From Ophiodon elongatus (lineage: Eukaryota; Chordata; Actinopteri; Perciformes; Hexagrammidae): DNA of 64,000 nucleotides. Both the position numbers and the translations under genes were made by a program. The stretch lies in contig JACSYO010000170.1 of NCBI GenBank assembly GCA_016806645.1, positions 10,001-74,000 on the forward strand. Direction: 5' to 3'. Within the stretch, counting starts at the first letter, position 1. Every line of letters begins with the position of its first letter. Positions 49,225-61,219 of this stretch are shown here, piece by piece. The notes beneath the pieces were generated by a model, which made no database searches, was not told the DNA's origin, and was given only the letters and a program-made list of their open reading frames with translations.

Positions 49225-49655
49225 ATATCTCAGGAACACCTGAAGGGAATTTCTGCAAATTTGGCACAAACGTCCACTTGGACTAACGGACGAACTGATC
49301 AAAGGTCAAAGGTCACTGTGACCTCACGTCCGTCCCCCTTTCTCATGATATCTCAGGAACACCTTCAGCAAATGTCTTCACATTTGGCATCAACGGCCAC
49401 TTGCGCTCGGGGACGAACGGATCAGATTTCGGTGGTCAAAGGTCACCGTGATCGCACAGAAGACCTTTTTGGCCACAACTCAATAGTTCATATAATAATT
49501 ATGACAATTTCACACAAACGTCGAACAGGATAAAATGACGAAGCGATGACCTTTTGGACAGACGTGAATGTAAACGACACGACTCGTTTGTCATGTTTGA
49601 TGCCACTTTCGTCTCATTGGCTTAAAATGATGTTGGAATCTGACGTTTGTGCAAA
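49225..49655 (+). repeat. Dispersed repeat family D, copy 2
   Basis: The ATCTCAGGAACACC block occurs twice (49228 and 49350), each followed by a TTTGGCA-CAAACG or CATCAACGG stretch and GGTCAAAGGTCAC. The unit is therefore internally duplicated here, then continues into TTTTTGGCCACAACTCAATA. Confidence 0.75.
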
Positions 49656-50324
49656 AAAACGATTGCGGTCAGCTCAAAGAATCCAGATCAGGCGATTATG
49701 TAATAGGCCCACTCCTCAATTGTGGGCTATGGGAATAACTGAGGATTATTTAATTGCAAACCACGGATTCTGGAGTCGAAAAAATTGGTAGTGACTCAAA
49801 GAACTCGCGCTGACTCACAAAAAAATAGTATTTCAGAGGACACAAGCTTTGGCCGTCATTAAAAGACTTCGTAATAAAATACTCCAAACTGTCACAGAGG
49901 GAGAAACGGGAGACCTGTAATTGTGTGTTTCTGCCGATGGATAAATATGAGTCTACGCGTCTGCTGTGAACCAAAATTACAGAACACTGGATTCATCTCA
50001 GCCTGAAGGCTTGTATAACACAAGAATGTCTCTTTGCAACTCCTCCGCATTTATTACTTTCATTACCCCCATTTTTTCTTTTATAATTCCTATTACGGAG
50101 CGTTTAAGAGCATCGGGGGGGTTTGTGCCCCGGGAAGCTCGTGAAAGCTGAGTAAGAAATAAAGAGGCTTCAAGAAAATTCGGGGCCGGCAGCTGTAGTT
50201 GTTTTCTCCTCAAAGAATGCTGTTATTAAAAGGAAAATTCAACTTTCAAATGCTCATATATATATATTTTTAGATGTCATCAGTCTCGTTCGTCCATTCT
50301 CGTGAACTTATACATTATATAGTA

Positions 50325-50408
50325 ATATCTCAGGAACGCTTTGAGGGAATTTCTTAAAATTTGGCACAAACGTCCACTTGCACTCAAGGATGATCTGATT
50401 AGAATTTG
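50325..50408 (+). repeat. Dispersed repeat family D fragment
   Basis: ATCTCAGGAACGCTTTGAGG to TGATTAGAATTTGG, cut off abruptly where family B begins. Confidence 0.75.
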
Positions 50409-50910
50409 GCGACTCCTCTGGTTGTATAGAAGTCAAAGCTTCATGTGTTAAAGCTGCATTCTCTCTCCTGACCACCAGGGGGCGACTCCTCTGGTTGTAT
50501 AGAAGTCAAAGCTTCATGTGTTAAAGCTGCATTCTCTCTCCTGACCACCAGGGGGCGACTCCTCTGGTTGTATAGAAGTCTATAGAAAATGACTCTACTT
50601 CTCTCTTGATTTATTCCCTCAGTAAACATTGTAAACATGAGTTTATGTCTCAATCTCTAGTTTCAAGTCTTCTTCAATACAGCATGATGTTCATTTAGTA
50701 AATTATGGTCCATGTAGAGTCAAACAGACCATAAAGCAGGGTATGCTTTAGGGGCGGGGCTACAAGGTGATTGACAGGTCACTACCAGAGACGTATACAG
50801 CGTCTCTACGTCACTCTTCAGTCCAGATAAGGTCACTTCCTGTTCATTGGTAGCAAAAAAGATAGTGCCGGCGAAAAATCCAAGATGGCGACGGCCAAAA
50901 CTGAATTTTT
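50409..50910 (+). repeat. Dispersed repeat family B, copy with tandem CTCF-like unit
   Basis: Two 73-bp units with GACCACCAGGGGGCGACTCC (from 50470 and 50543), the conserved middle, GGGGCGGGGCTACAAGGTGA and CCAAGATGGCGACGGCC at 50878. The 3' terminus is lost. Confidence 0.85.
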
Positions 50911-51882
50911 ACAACCCTGTATGTCAAAATAATGCACAATAATAAACTCTAACGCGACCACAGGTGACTCATGATGAAAGTGGGAAGCTCTGAGACTACG
51001 GCAAAGGAAATTCACAACATTTCAATGCTCATAAATTTGTGACTAAAAGGAAAGAATGAAAGAGAAACTGAGAAAAGAAAACGTGCTCTGAGGTCACCAC
51101 TTCACCACAACTTCTCATTTTCCGTCAGGCCTCCGTGCTGATGCAGGCCTGTCAGCGCTCCTCCGTGAGGTGAAACACCCTCGCTAGTTTCTGTTAGTTC
51201 CTGGCGTCGGTGAGCTAATGGAGCGAGGTATCGTCTCGCTGAGGAGGGAAAAATGGCCGCCACTCCCGCCACGCACACTGTCTAAGTTCACTGTAATGTC
51301 AGAGGACCATTGACTGACCCATATTGGAGTGTGTCACGTCTGCTTTGCTTGGCTTTTATATCCTCAGACCTTAATAGAGTCTTTGAATATGTGAACCAGC
51401 TGTGAAGGAAACCTCCTCGTTCTTCTTTTCATCCATCATTCTTTTGATCTCTTCATCGTCCCTGACCTCCATGTACCGCCCGTCTCCCTCTCCAAACCTA
51501 ATTCCCACTCCACTCATTCACTGTGCCTTCTGTTTATATCTTCTTCTTCTTCCAACCTGCCTTCACCTCCCTGCAGTTTCCATTTTTCTGCCAGAGCTTA
51601 TTGGCGAAAGCCATGTGGTCGCGGAGGCCCGATGACGGTTTGGATGCGTTTCCACCGCTGGTCAGGCAGTTCGGAAAGAGTCCTGCTGGGGTGGCGAGTT
51701 AAATGTGCTGAGAAATGAGTCATGATTACTGACTTGTGTGTGTTTCTCTGACTGCGTGTCTTGTTCTTGTGAAGTAATGATACTGCAGATGGTTTAGAGT
51801 TTAATGGGTCAGTTCACCCAAAATAACCCCAAATATACATTAAGTTTTAGTTTTGTTTGCTCTGGGATTGTTGCTTCTAATA

Positions 51883-52240
51883 ATACACTGTATGGAAGTG
51901 GACGTAGTCAGTGTGACGTCACCCGTTGGTTTGTGGACTGCCGTTTTGAAGCCTCGAGTTTGGTGATTTGACCGCCGCCATTTTGGCTTTTTTGCAACCA
52001 ATGGACCATAATTTACTAAATGAACATCATGCTGTATTGAAGAAGACTTGAAACTAGAGATTGAGACATAAACTCATGTTTACAATGTTTACTGAGGGAA
52101 TAAATCAAGAGAGAAGTAGAGTCATTTTCTATAGACTTCTATACAACCAGAGGAGTCGCCCCCTGGTGGCCAGGAGAGAGAATGTAGGTTTAAGACCCTT
52201 CCGCATTGGCTTCACTTTTCAGACCTCCTGCTTCTAACAC
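51883..52240 (-). repeat. Dispersed repeat family B, inverted copy
   Basis: Begins TACACTGTATGGAAGTGGAC, then GTGTGACGTCACCCGTTGG, CCGCCGCCATTTTGGC, the conserved middle in reverse, and GTCGCCCCCTGGTGGCCAGG, ending near TTCACTTTTCAGACC. Only one CTCF-like unit is present. Confidence 0.85.
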
Positions 52241-53030
52241 AGTGAGACTGAGTTGCGTTTGTGCCTCATTTTCTTCTTCTTTTTTGCAATTAATTTGTAC
52301 GTAAATGTAATTTCTTTGCCATGGGTAACGGTCTCTATATTCGTTGATTTTAGGTGTAGATCAGGAATAAAGGGGACGCTCTCCCCAATATCGGAGACTT
52401 CTTCCTCTTACCTGTAGTGCTATTTATCAATCTAGATTGTTTTGGTGTGAGTTGCAGAGTGCTGGAATTATTTCTTTCCAGAAATCATGACCCCCGATTA
52501 ATCGAGATAATCCACAGAGATGACTCTCAGGATCTGGAGAGTAAAATCAAAGCAAAACACAGGGCAGAGGGACTCATAGAAAACAGGCTGAAAACAGACA
52601 CAAAGTCCGAGCTCTGGAGGATTTGCCTCCGCTGCCTCGCATTGACTCAAGGACCTGTGACTCATGGCTGAGGAATTATGCACGAGTCTGCACGGGACCG
52701 AATGAACAGGGCACTCCAGCTGGGACAAAGATATAAAAGAGACCTCCAAAGAACCCAACCCCCTCTCCCCCCTCATCGCTGCCTTCTCCTCCTTCATCCC
52801 TCCATCGCATAATTCCTCTCACGCTCTCCCAAGGTCTCCTTTTTTTTGTGGTGGTTCTAAACGCTACATCAATCAGGTTTGTGAGGCTGCGTTGCAGGAA
52901 GGGAGGACGGGGGAGACCACAACCCTCCCTCCCCTTTTGCTCTCTCGCATTGATCTCGTTGTCACTCAGATCAGTCCAGGGCTCATCCAGCGTTCGTAGA
53001 TATTCCTCCGGAAAAAGGAATGCGCTGTAA
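52241..53030. other. Intron 2 sequence without recognised element
   Basis: No splice-supported exon; the 84-codon frame at 52417-52671 resembles nothing known. Confidence 0.4.
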
Positions 53031-53034
53031 TCCG

Positions 53035-53285
53035 TAGATATGCCACGAAAAATAAATTTGTATGTTATCTACGAAATCATGAACGAGGAAGTATTAAAAC
53101 AAAGCAAAAGCACACACGGGGCGGGTGGAAGTGGAAGTGAACGGGTCCAACAAACCCCAATCTTGGACCCAGGAGACCGATGTTCGTTCTCGTGTGAAAC
53201 CAGAAGTCAACGTTGATTTATTTGTCACGTGACTTGTGTACTTCGGTAACGACACTCACGTGATTATTTTAACCTAAATGAGCGG
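53035..53285 (+). repeat. Dispersed repeat family C without satellite
   Basis: Matches the body of the 15.9-kb copy: ATGAACGAGGAAGTATT, GGGTCCAACAAACCCC, GAAACCAGAAGTCAACGTTG, TTTGTCACGTGACTTGTGTA and GTGATTATTTTAACCTAA. It stops where the tandem array starts in the other copies. Confidence 0.75.
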
Positions 53286-53843
53286 AAACTTGCTTGATTT
53301 CGTAGGAAAACCCTCAAATAATGAGGCGTACCTTCTCGGGTGATCTCATACGAACCGTTGCATGACGACACATCGCTCAGATGCAGAGTTTTCCCCCTCA
53401 GGTTTGTGGAGGAGACCCTCATAAATCTTCTTTATAAACGTGATTGTCTCCCTCTTGCTCTCTGAGGAGACGGCATTTTAAAAATCTTCTCGCGTTACCA
53501 AATAACCCGAGGACCTGCTCCAGTGGTGTCTGGCGTATTAAGAGGGCTGAAAACTGGTTTCTGATGGGTTTGACGGAGCGAAGCGAGACTCCCCAGCGAA
53601 CCCTGAAATGATCCGTGATCTGCCACATCTTAATTTGAGGGTACTTGTTGTTTTTTTCTTCAGCCGTCCGTCTCGCGCTCCTCCTCAAACATGGTGATGC
53701 TGTGCAGCCAAAGTAAACTCAGCCTACCGCTCTGAAAAAACCCAGATCTCCCCAATCAGGAAATGAAACCTGGCAGGGGGAGGTCAGGCAAGGGAAAATA
53801 TGACCAGAGGAAAGAATAGGAAAGTCTTCGTGATGAGCTGGAG

Positions 53844-53889
53844 TTCTTCTTCTTCTTCTTCTTCTTCTTCTTCTTCTTCTTCTTCTTCC
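53844..53889. repeat. (CTT)n microsatellite
   Basis: About 15 TTC units. Confidence 0.95.
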
Positions 53890-55170
53890 TCCTTTCCATT
53901 TGTCTTTATTCAATCGTGACATTGATGCATGCAGTTAAGACCAGAAGGGGAACGGGTGGGTGAAAAACCAAAGACGACACTTTTAAAAAAAATAAAAAAT
54001 AAAAATAAAAATAAAAATGATCCTGGAACTATTCACCCGGGTCCTATTTATCATTATGAATCTGTATTCAGAAAGACACAGATTTGTTGGCAAAGTATCT
54101 AGACAGAGGAGGGAGAAGGAGAGAGGAGATAAAGCCACTCAGTCTGCAAATAGATGATCTGCTTCATATATCATCACAAGGTATTTCCAGGCTAGGGGGA
54201 GTGAAGGAGGGTGGGGTGGGGGTTACTGCTCAGGATGGATTTAACTGTGGATCGGGCAGGAAAACAGACGAACAGTGAGAGAAAGAAGAGCGAGATCCCT
54301 CGTTGAATACTGGAGGACACGGAATATAACGAGTTCATTGTAAAGGACCAAACTGGTGTTCAGCAGATTGTCTCTGTCCGCTCTGCTGCTACTCATGGTA
54401 CATTCTATTTAAGATCCTCCAGAACAGTTTAATTCCTGGAAGAGATGCAAGTAATGACAAAAAAAAATGTCACCTTTCAAAACACTGATACAAAGAGCTG
54501 TCCAATAACACCGAACATGTTTAAAACACACAGAATGAAACTAGGAGACAAAAGTAAACGTGTAAAAACAGATTAAAATTATGTAAAAACACAAATGAAA
54601 TCACAGAATATATATATTTTTTTATTTTTTTTAAATATGAGACAGATTTCAGTTTGTTATTCATTATTAACGTCTGTGAGAGAATCTGGACCTCTTAGGG
54701 GTGCGAGGCGGGACGGAGGGCAATAAAAGGTCTAGAAGATAACTTGAGGCTTTCGTACATAATCAATAATATTGAGCAACAGGTTCCAGAGAGGAAGGAG
54801 TAACCGTAATCTAGTCGACTTGTTATGAAGACGGGGTTATCTGTCTCCAGATATAAACTAGATTACGTCCACTGATCAATATTTGAAGTGTGAGATTGCA
54901 TCCAGTTGTAAGTATGAAGCCGAGAGTCCTCAGTCGTGTTTCAAGTGGAATGTCTTCACACATGCAGACTGACCGACAGCGTCATGAGAGCACAAGTGTG
55001 ATGCAACTCACAGTTTCCACTCGTGCCTCGGTCCTTCACGTCTCCATTATTATGAACAAATGCTAAACGGCTAAAATGTCATCTCAAAAGGACCTTTTCA
55101 GACGGAGCGTTCCCTCGTCTCAATGGGCTGATTGTGTCGTAACCATCGAGACCAAACAATCTGAAAACAT
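53890..55170. other. Intron 2 sequence without recognised element
   Basis: A-rich (AAAAAT) patch at 53982-54018 and T-rich patch at 54612-54634; nothing else identified. Confidence 0.4.
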
Positions 55171-55172
55171 GA

Positions 55173-55219
55173 AGAGGGAGTGGGAGGGGGGGGGGAGGGG
55201 GGAGGGAGGGGGGGGGGTT
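55173..55219. repeat. G-rich tract
   Basis: Almost uninterrupted G with single A spacers; strongly G-quadruplex prone. Confidence 0.9.
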
Positions 55220-55367
55220 GTCATCCTACGCAGTCCACCAGACACTCGCTGCCTCATAAGAGCGTCATTGATAACAACACCTCCGCGGTTCATATCTGAA
55301 GCATTGCCTCAGCTGCAGCCGGATGACATCACCCCTTTGGACGCGGAGTCGCTGTGGGGTCGACGGA

Positions 55368-55369
<2 letters not shown>

Positions 55370-55411
<42 letters not shown>
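55370..55411. repeat. (CA)n microsatellite
   Basis: About 21 CA units. Confidence 0.95.
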
Positions 55412-55412
<1 letters not shown>

Positions 55413-56774
55413 GTGTCCTGTAGTTACCCTGCATGATGTCCTGGTGTTACCCTTCTTGCTAGTTGGATGCTTTCCCACCGAACCGCCAACGCCATGGCGA
55501 TGAATACCGCCCAACCTGAGGAACCAAAGAATTCCCCTCCAGACCTTTTTTTGTTTTTGTTTTTGTTTGATACGACAAGCAAACTGCCTCTACTTCAATG
55601 CATAACTCGAACCTAGAAGAAAGGAATGCAAGCGAGGCGTTGAGTGATGCCTTTGGAGATTAGTCGCAATGTTTTTTTATCAGCCTGCGAAATAAGTTGC
55701 ACGCCATTAACTTCACGAAAGCGTTTAATTCTCTGGAAATGCTTTTGCACGCACAGTAGGACCCACTCAGCGGTGCTGTAAATAATGTATTTTATCTTCG
55801 CTGCCAGTCAGTAAATCATAGTCTTTTTGGAAGGAAATGCAACTGGAGTCAATTACAGGAGTGGGAGAAGGCTCAGATACCACTAATTCAGTTATCACTC
55901 TTTTTGATAAATCCTTGGCCCAAAATGAAATGGTTTTCTTTTTTTTTTTAGCCAAAAACTGGATATCTCATAGAGTGGAGTTATGATGTGATGATGACTT
56001 TATCTTCGTACCAGTGAGAGGAGGCCAGAACGTTGCTGTATCCCATTCCTAACGTGAATACCTGCCAAATGTACAAAATCCTTTATGACCTAATGATTTA
56101 AATGAGGGTTATTCAAGTGTTCGTGCTGGGAAGTTGACTTGTAGACTACTCTTTCCCAATACAAGTCTATGGGAAAAGCTCTTTTTGGACCGCACGGTAT
56201 CACGCAAGGGACCCAGAAATTGTACTTCCACCCAGTAAATATGTTCCTGTTTTCCTATGCATTCGGTTCCAAGTACCATTTAACTCACTTTTTTTGTCAA
56301 ATTCTTAAACTAATTCCCATTTATTTGTGCCTTTGATAAAACTTTTGGGGCAAACTAAGCTAAATACCTGCTTATTGTTCCGTCAACATAAATAATTTGT
56401 CCCAACTCGATCCTAACTAAGCTGAACTGGGATAACAGCCAGAACCAGCTGTACATTATAGAAAGTATAGAAGAAGGAAAAAGTGGGCGTTCTTGTCCCC
56501 CACATGCCAATCAAAGCTGTGGTTAACGGCATATCATGTGACCCTAAAGGTGTCATCTTTCCAAGCGTACAGTAATTCTGAGAGCATTCAGGGGAAGTTC
56601 TTTGCTTTCTCAAACATTCTCACTCAGAAATAATTACACTTTACACACTGGATCTTCAGTCAGCAAAGAAAACTCACGACTCAGCAGAAACGAATGCGTG
56701 TTTCAACACTCGGGTGTTGGATGCAGCGAGATTGATCTAACTCTCTTTTTCCTCTCGTGGGTATTGTCTTTCAG

Positions 56775-56856
56775 GTCGGGATCAGGAGACAGAGTGTGGT
56801 CGCCAACGGTTAGCGAAGACGGCAAGACAAGCCCTTACATGGAGCCCGACTCACAG
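56775..56856 (+). CDS. pdlim4: pdlim4 exon 3 (post-PDZ linker)
   Basis: Third coding exon. Acceptor TTGTCTTTCAG is followed by G, which completes an AGG Arg codon with the AG left by exon 2. Then come 27 codons beginning SGSGDRVWSPTVSEDGK and ending MEPDSQ, with donor GTAACC at 56857 in phase 0. The WSPxVSEDGKxxPY segment is the conserved stretch just after the PDZ domain in PDLIM1 and PDLIM3. Mammalian PDLIM4, as I recall it, is more diverged here, so the fish gene seems to keep the family form. The phase match with exon 2 is strong support. A CA microsatellite begins 125 bp after the donor. No later exon is recognisable before 64000. Confidence 0.87.
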
Positions 56857-56980
56857 GTAACCACTGTTTACTCTGGATTCAGCACGAGTAACAAGGCTTT
56901 TCTTTACTTTTACATTCACGCCCACGAGGAAGCTGTCACAACTGATCTGCTTGCATCTCTCATGCAGCCAACTCAGAGAA

Positions 56981-56981
<1 letters not shown>

Positions 56982-57062
<81 letters not shown>
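56982..57062. repeat. (CA)n microsatellite after exon 3
   Basis: About 40 CA units starting 125 bp after the exon 3 donor, on the transcribed sense strand. Confidence 0.97.
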
Positions 57063-57064
<2 letters not shown>

Positions 57065-58695
57065 TTTTGTTTTTGTTTTTAACTTTTAGTTCGTACTCTC
57101 GGGGCCCTTTACAAAGTATGCACTGTTGTATGCAGTTTGCGTTCAACTGCTACTTTATCATAACATTGAACTTTGACCCTCTTGCTCATATATCTGCCGT
57201 GCAGAGGATTGTGGGTAGGAATAACCAAAAAAGCATGCTGCAAAATGTGACCAGATGTAGTAGAACATCCTGGTATTTTTGGCAAATTGCATTTGAAATT
57301 CTACGTATTGAGACAATCTAAATATTTTTCTGGTATACTAAATGGTATGGTAGTATTGGAATGCGCAGTAAGTCTAGCTGACTCGTCTCTTATAAATAAA
57401 CCCCCAGTTTAACCATCAGAATGTGAAAGGACGTTTTACTGCCGATCATTATCGGATTATATTCAGTAAAAATATGCAAAATGGAGATCGCCACCAATGC
57501 TTTCTAGTCACCGTTATATTTGCTCCCTTTTTTAATTCTGCTGATCTGATCCGTGACTCAAAACTGTGTTACGATCCGAACTGTGATCCGATGCGCCAAA
57601 TACTTAGATTTTGACTTAATTATGCGTATTTAATGCCGTAGACCAGCACTTTTCCCACCTTAATAAACATGGTGGCTGCTGGTGCTGACTCACATTTCTC
57701 TGGTCTGATTTATGTCAACTTTAGTTTGTAAAACATCAGCCATGAAAGAGGATAATTCACATCTGGGGTCATAACTTTTAAAGTTCAGTTCTCTGGGTGC
57801 GAGAGTCTTCTCACTCTGTTTATATCATAAACAGAATCCATGGAAACCGGCACAACACTTGATCCGTAAATTGCATGTACACCATCATTCACATGGTTAT
57901 AAATGAGATAATGCATTCAACTCTTCACTGGAAAGGTTTTGAAATAGTATCTTGATTGTTCTCCGCTCGTACGAGCTGCCAGACGGACATTCGAGGCATG
58001 ATGAACTCTAGCAGATGATCTTTTCCAAGTTTCCCAGCGCTGGCAAGCCGACAGGTTTCTGCTGTGATTATTGAGGCTGTGTGACTGAAAGAGACAGACA
58101 ATGAGCATATTGTGGCTCCGACATGCGAGTGTCCATTTGTCAAGTGTTGTATTGTGGTAGTTCTGTCTCTCAGCCCTTGCTGTGGAAGGGTCTCCTTGTC
58201 TAAAAAAGAAAAAAAAAAAGAAAAAGAAAAAGGGTGGAGCGGACACACAAAGAGTTGAAGGGAAATCTATCTGTCCGCTCGTCAGTGGGAGTTTTTGATG
58301 CCTCACAGGAAAGTATTGTGTTCCGTGTCAGAGAATAAAGTGAAAGACTTCAGCTTATGTAATTCATCTGGGTTGTTTGTGGTCGTAGGATCACATGAAT
58401 TCTCTCTCTCACATTATCAGCAGCTTCCCAAGAGACCTTTATTCTGAAATTACCAATCAGTAACCAAGTAGAGACACCTGCAACAACACTGATATCAGTC
58501 TGATACGGTCTCAAATAGCTGGATCTGGTATCTTAACAAAAGGCTGATTTTTGGTATTGGATACCTTTTTTTAAATTTTAATTAATGCAAATCAGTACAA
58601 AGTTTGGAAAGCAAATGTTTAAGTCAACCTGAATTTCACATAAAGGAATGATCCAAGTCACTTGCACACAGTGAGGCAGACAACTTATTAATTAA
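57063..58695. other. Intron 3 sequence, mostly unassigned
   Basis: 57190-57375 (GAGGATTGTGGGTAGGA, CTAAATGGTATGGTAGTATT, GGAATGCGCAGTA) resembles a fish dispersed repeat but has no second copy here. No exon recognised. Confidence 0.35.
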
Positions 58696-58699
58696 ACAC

Positions 58700-58765
58700 T
58701 GGTATCTGACGTTGAGTGGAGAAGGTCAACGTTACGTCACCCGTTGGTTTATGGACTGTTTATGG
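58700..58765 (-). repeat. Dispersed repeat family B terminal fragment
   Basis: GTGGAGAAGGTCAACGTTAC followed by GTCACCCGTTGGTTTATGGA; only the end of the family survives. Confidence 0.55.
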
Positions 58766-58769
58766 ACCT

Positions 58770-61010
58770 TCTCCATCTCGGTTTATGGCCGTCAAAGATT
58801 AAGTGTACAGCTTAACCATTGTTCTAACACTATGGGCTGATTCAAGATAAACATCAAACGGACATTAAAAGAAGAATTGCCTGCCACCTACAGCACAATA
58901 GTGTACACATAAGGAAGAATCAGATAAAAAAACGTCATCCAAGTCTATGTGCACTGTTGCGCTGCCATATGTGAGATGAAATACCAAACCTGAGTGAGAG
59001 AGGAACCATCAGCAACAACTGTTTATTCAAACCGTAATACGAGAGGAGCAAATCTGTCTCCTCAGCTCTTTTCTCTCCCCTTTGCCTCGCTCTATATCTC
59101 CGTTCCTTCCTTCCGCCCTCACTGAAGCCTTAAAAATGTTCCCTGGCGTCTCTTTTAATGAAGCGAACCTGGACGGCTCGGTCGGGGGCCACTTTATCGT
59201 CACGCTCAGGTGGATTCCTCTGAGCGAGAGAAGAGGAAACATCCGCTCCCCGGGGTCACATAAAAGACTCAAGGCTCTCCGTTTCTCTCTCTATTCTGAC
59301 ACATAACAATGCCGATTGTTCCGCGGTGGAAACAGTATACGCACCGGGACGTCCACTACACATTTGAACCAAATCCAGACTGAACTGTGTGATACTGTTG
59401 GCCCACAGTTTCCCCAATGACGACCCCAGCTTGGACGGAATGAGCAGAAAATTAAGTGAATCAAATCGCTGGATGACGATGACGACACAATTTTTGATTG
59501 TGCTGGCAAAGATTTGAAGCTTTCATCCACAACCTACCTGAAGCAGTACGCCAACGGGGTGCGAGCTGAGAAGTACCAGGACACAAAGACAACTATTACT
59601 CCGGGAAATGGCCGCACATTTTTATGGCCTACATTGGTGTTTTTACTCCGCAGATCGACGCCAAAGAATATTTTACTATTTCCACTTGAGCCAAAGAAAC
59701 GGCTCCCGAATAGTTATGAATCCAACGACTGCATTCATCAGGACGTTCTGTGTTTAACGTTTCCCTTTAAATTCATGGCCTCCTTGTTCTTGACCAACCG
59801 TCTAGGTTGGAAATTCCAGTCTCGCTTGTGGGAAGCAGACAGGAAGTGACACATGGAAGCTATGAGGTCTTTCCTTTCACCTTGGAAACACGGGAGATTC
59901 TCATAAAAGTCGATGAGGAAATGCTCTATTGTTGGTTATAAGTAAGTGTTTTGCGATCCGGTGGAACATGATGTGTTTCAAAAGAAATGTGCTCATGTCT
60001 TTGGCTAGACTTTCCACAGGCTACTTGTTGTCTCACACGCAGCCTCCTGAAATAGAAATGATTTCGATAATGAGAGGTGGCAGGGATGAGATAACGACCA
60101 GGTGGCATACAGCAAGTGCATGTGTTGGTTTGACAACCAAATTTGAACTGATGCTCCACTGTGTTGTTCGGGGAAGACTAATGAGTTGCAATCAGATGCA
60201 CAGTTTTCAATTTTCATGCAAAAGAATAGGGAGCACTAGAGAGAAAGAGAGCGAGACTTTTAAGGTAATATCAAGCTGGAGGTACTTATTGTAATCTGAT
60301 CAACCTAATCAGTGGCTTTTTGCATAAAAGATTCCTTCATTGAAGACTGAAGGGCCTGACCTACTCTACAGCTTCGGTTCTCAAACTCTTTCTCTTTCAG
60401 GCCCTGATTATGGAATTTTAAAAAAACCTGTAACAAAAAAGTTATATGCAGAACCATCTGAGAAGCCGTCACTGGAAACTGTTTGGAAAAGGCCGGGTGA
60501 ACTTTCATGTTTTTTATTCAGTTTTAGTGTTTCCTGCTTTTATTTTTGAAGTCATCTCCTCATGTTTTACTTCCTGCCTTTTTTGTGAGTGTCTGCCCCG
60601 CCCTCATTAGTTCCACCTGTCTCTCTTCAGCCCCGTAGTCACCTGTGCTCCTGCTCACCTGTTCCCACGTCCCCATCACTCTATTTAAACCACAAAACCA
60701 CCCGTTGGAAAGAGTGTAAAATTGGCCAATTACCGATTATCTCAACCGTGTAGTTTGTGATACAGGCTGCTGTATTTTGGCGCCAGTAGGCTAATTTGTC
60801 TTGTAAGTAATGCATCAAATGTGTGTGTAAATCAATACTTTGGTCAATAATTCAAATTGAAATGGCAAGAGGGTCATTATTAGTGGTTTAACCAGACAGA
60901 AGGCAGTGAATGTGATGGTGTAGCTACAAAAACGATGTAGAGGGGGAATTTATTCGGTTTTTGGCACTTTTTGCTTCGGGGCGTCATCGACCACGTCATT
61001 GGTCCTTAAC
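58770..61010. other. Intron 3 sequence without recognised element
   Basis: A moderately GC-rich stretch at 59080-59270 has open frames but no PDLIM similarity. Otherwise nothing identified. Confidence 0.4.
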
Positions 61011-61014
61011 AAAA

Positions 61015-61219
61015 GGCCCTTTTCACAGCGGCCATTTTGACATGTAATTGCAGGGTAAACACAGGGGTAATTGATAATACTGATAACGGTCCCGTTCCAT
61101 TTAATATCACAGAGCCAGCATGCACAATGCCCCAGCCCACCTAAATGGAACGGGGCCATAATTATAATTTTTTTTCAATCACACCTGTGTTTACCCTGCA
61201 ATTACATGGAAAAAGGCCC
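61015..61219. mobile_element. Inverted-repeat MITE-like element
   Basis: 61041-61065 (CATGTAATTGCAGGGTAAAC then ACAGG) is perfectly inverted at 61184-61208. Outer arms GGCCCTTTT and AAAAAGGCCC, and inner arms GTCCCGTTCCATTTA and TAAATGGAACGGGGCC, also pair. The element is about 200 bp, without coding capacity. Confidence 0.8.

Larger units (their letters stand above)
45928..56774 (+). other. pdlim4: pdlim4 intron 2
   Basis: Intron of 10,847 bp with GTACGC donor and a pyrimidine-rich TTGTCTTTCAG acceptor. It carries a G-rich tract, a TATC block, two dispersed repeat families (49.2-50.9 and 51.9-52.2 kb), a fragment of the satellite-bearing element at 53.0 kb, and CTT, G-rich and CA simple repeats. 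No coding exon was recognised in it. Confidence 0.85.
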
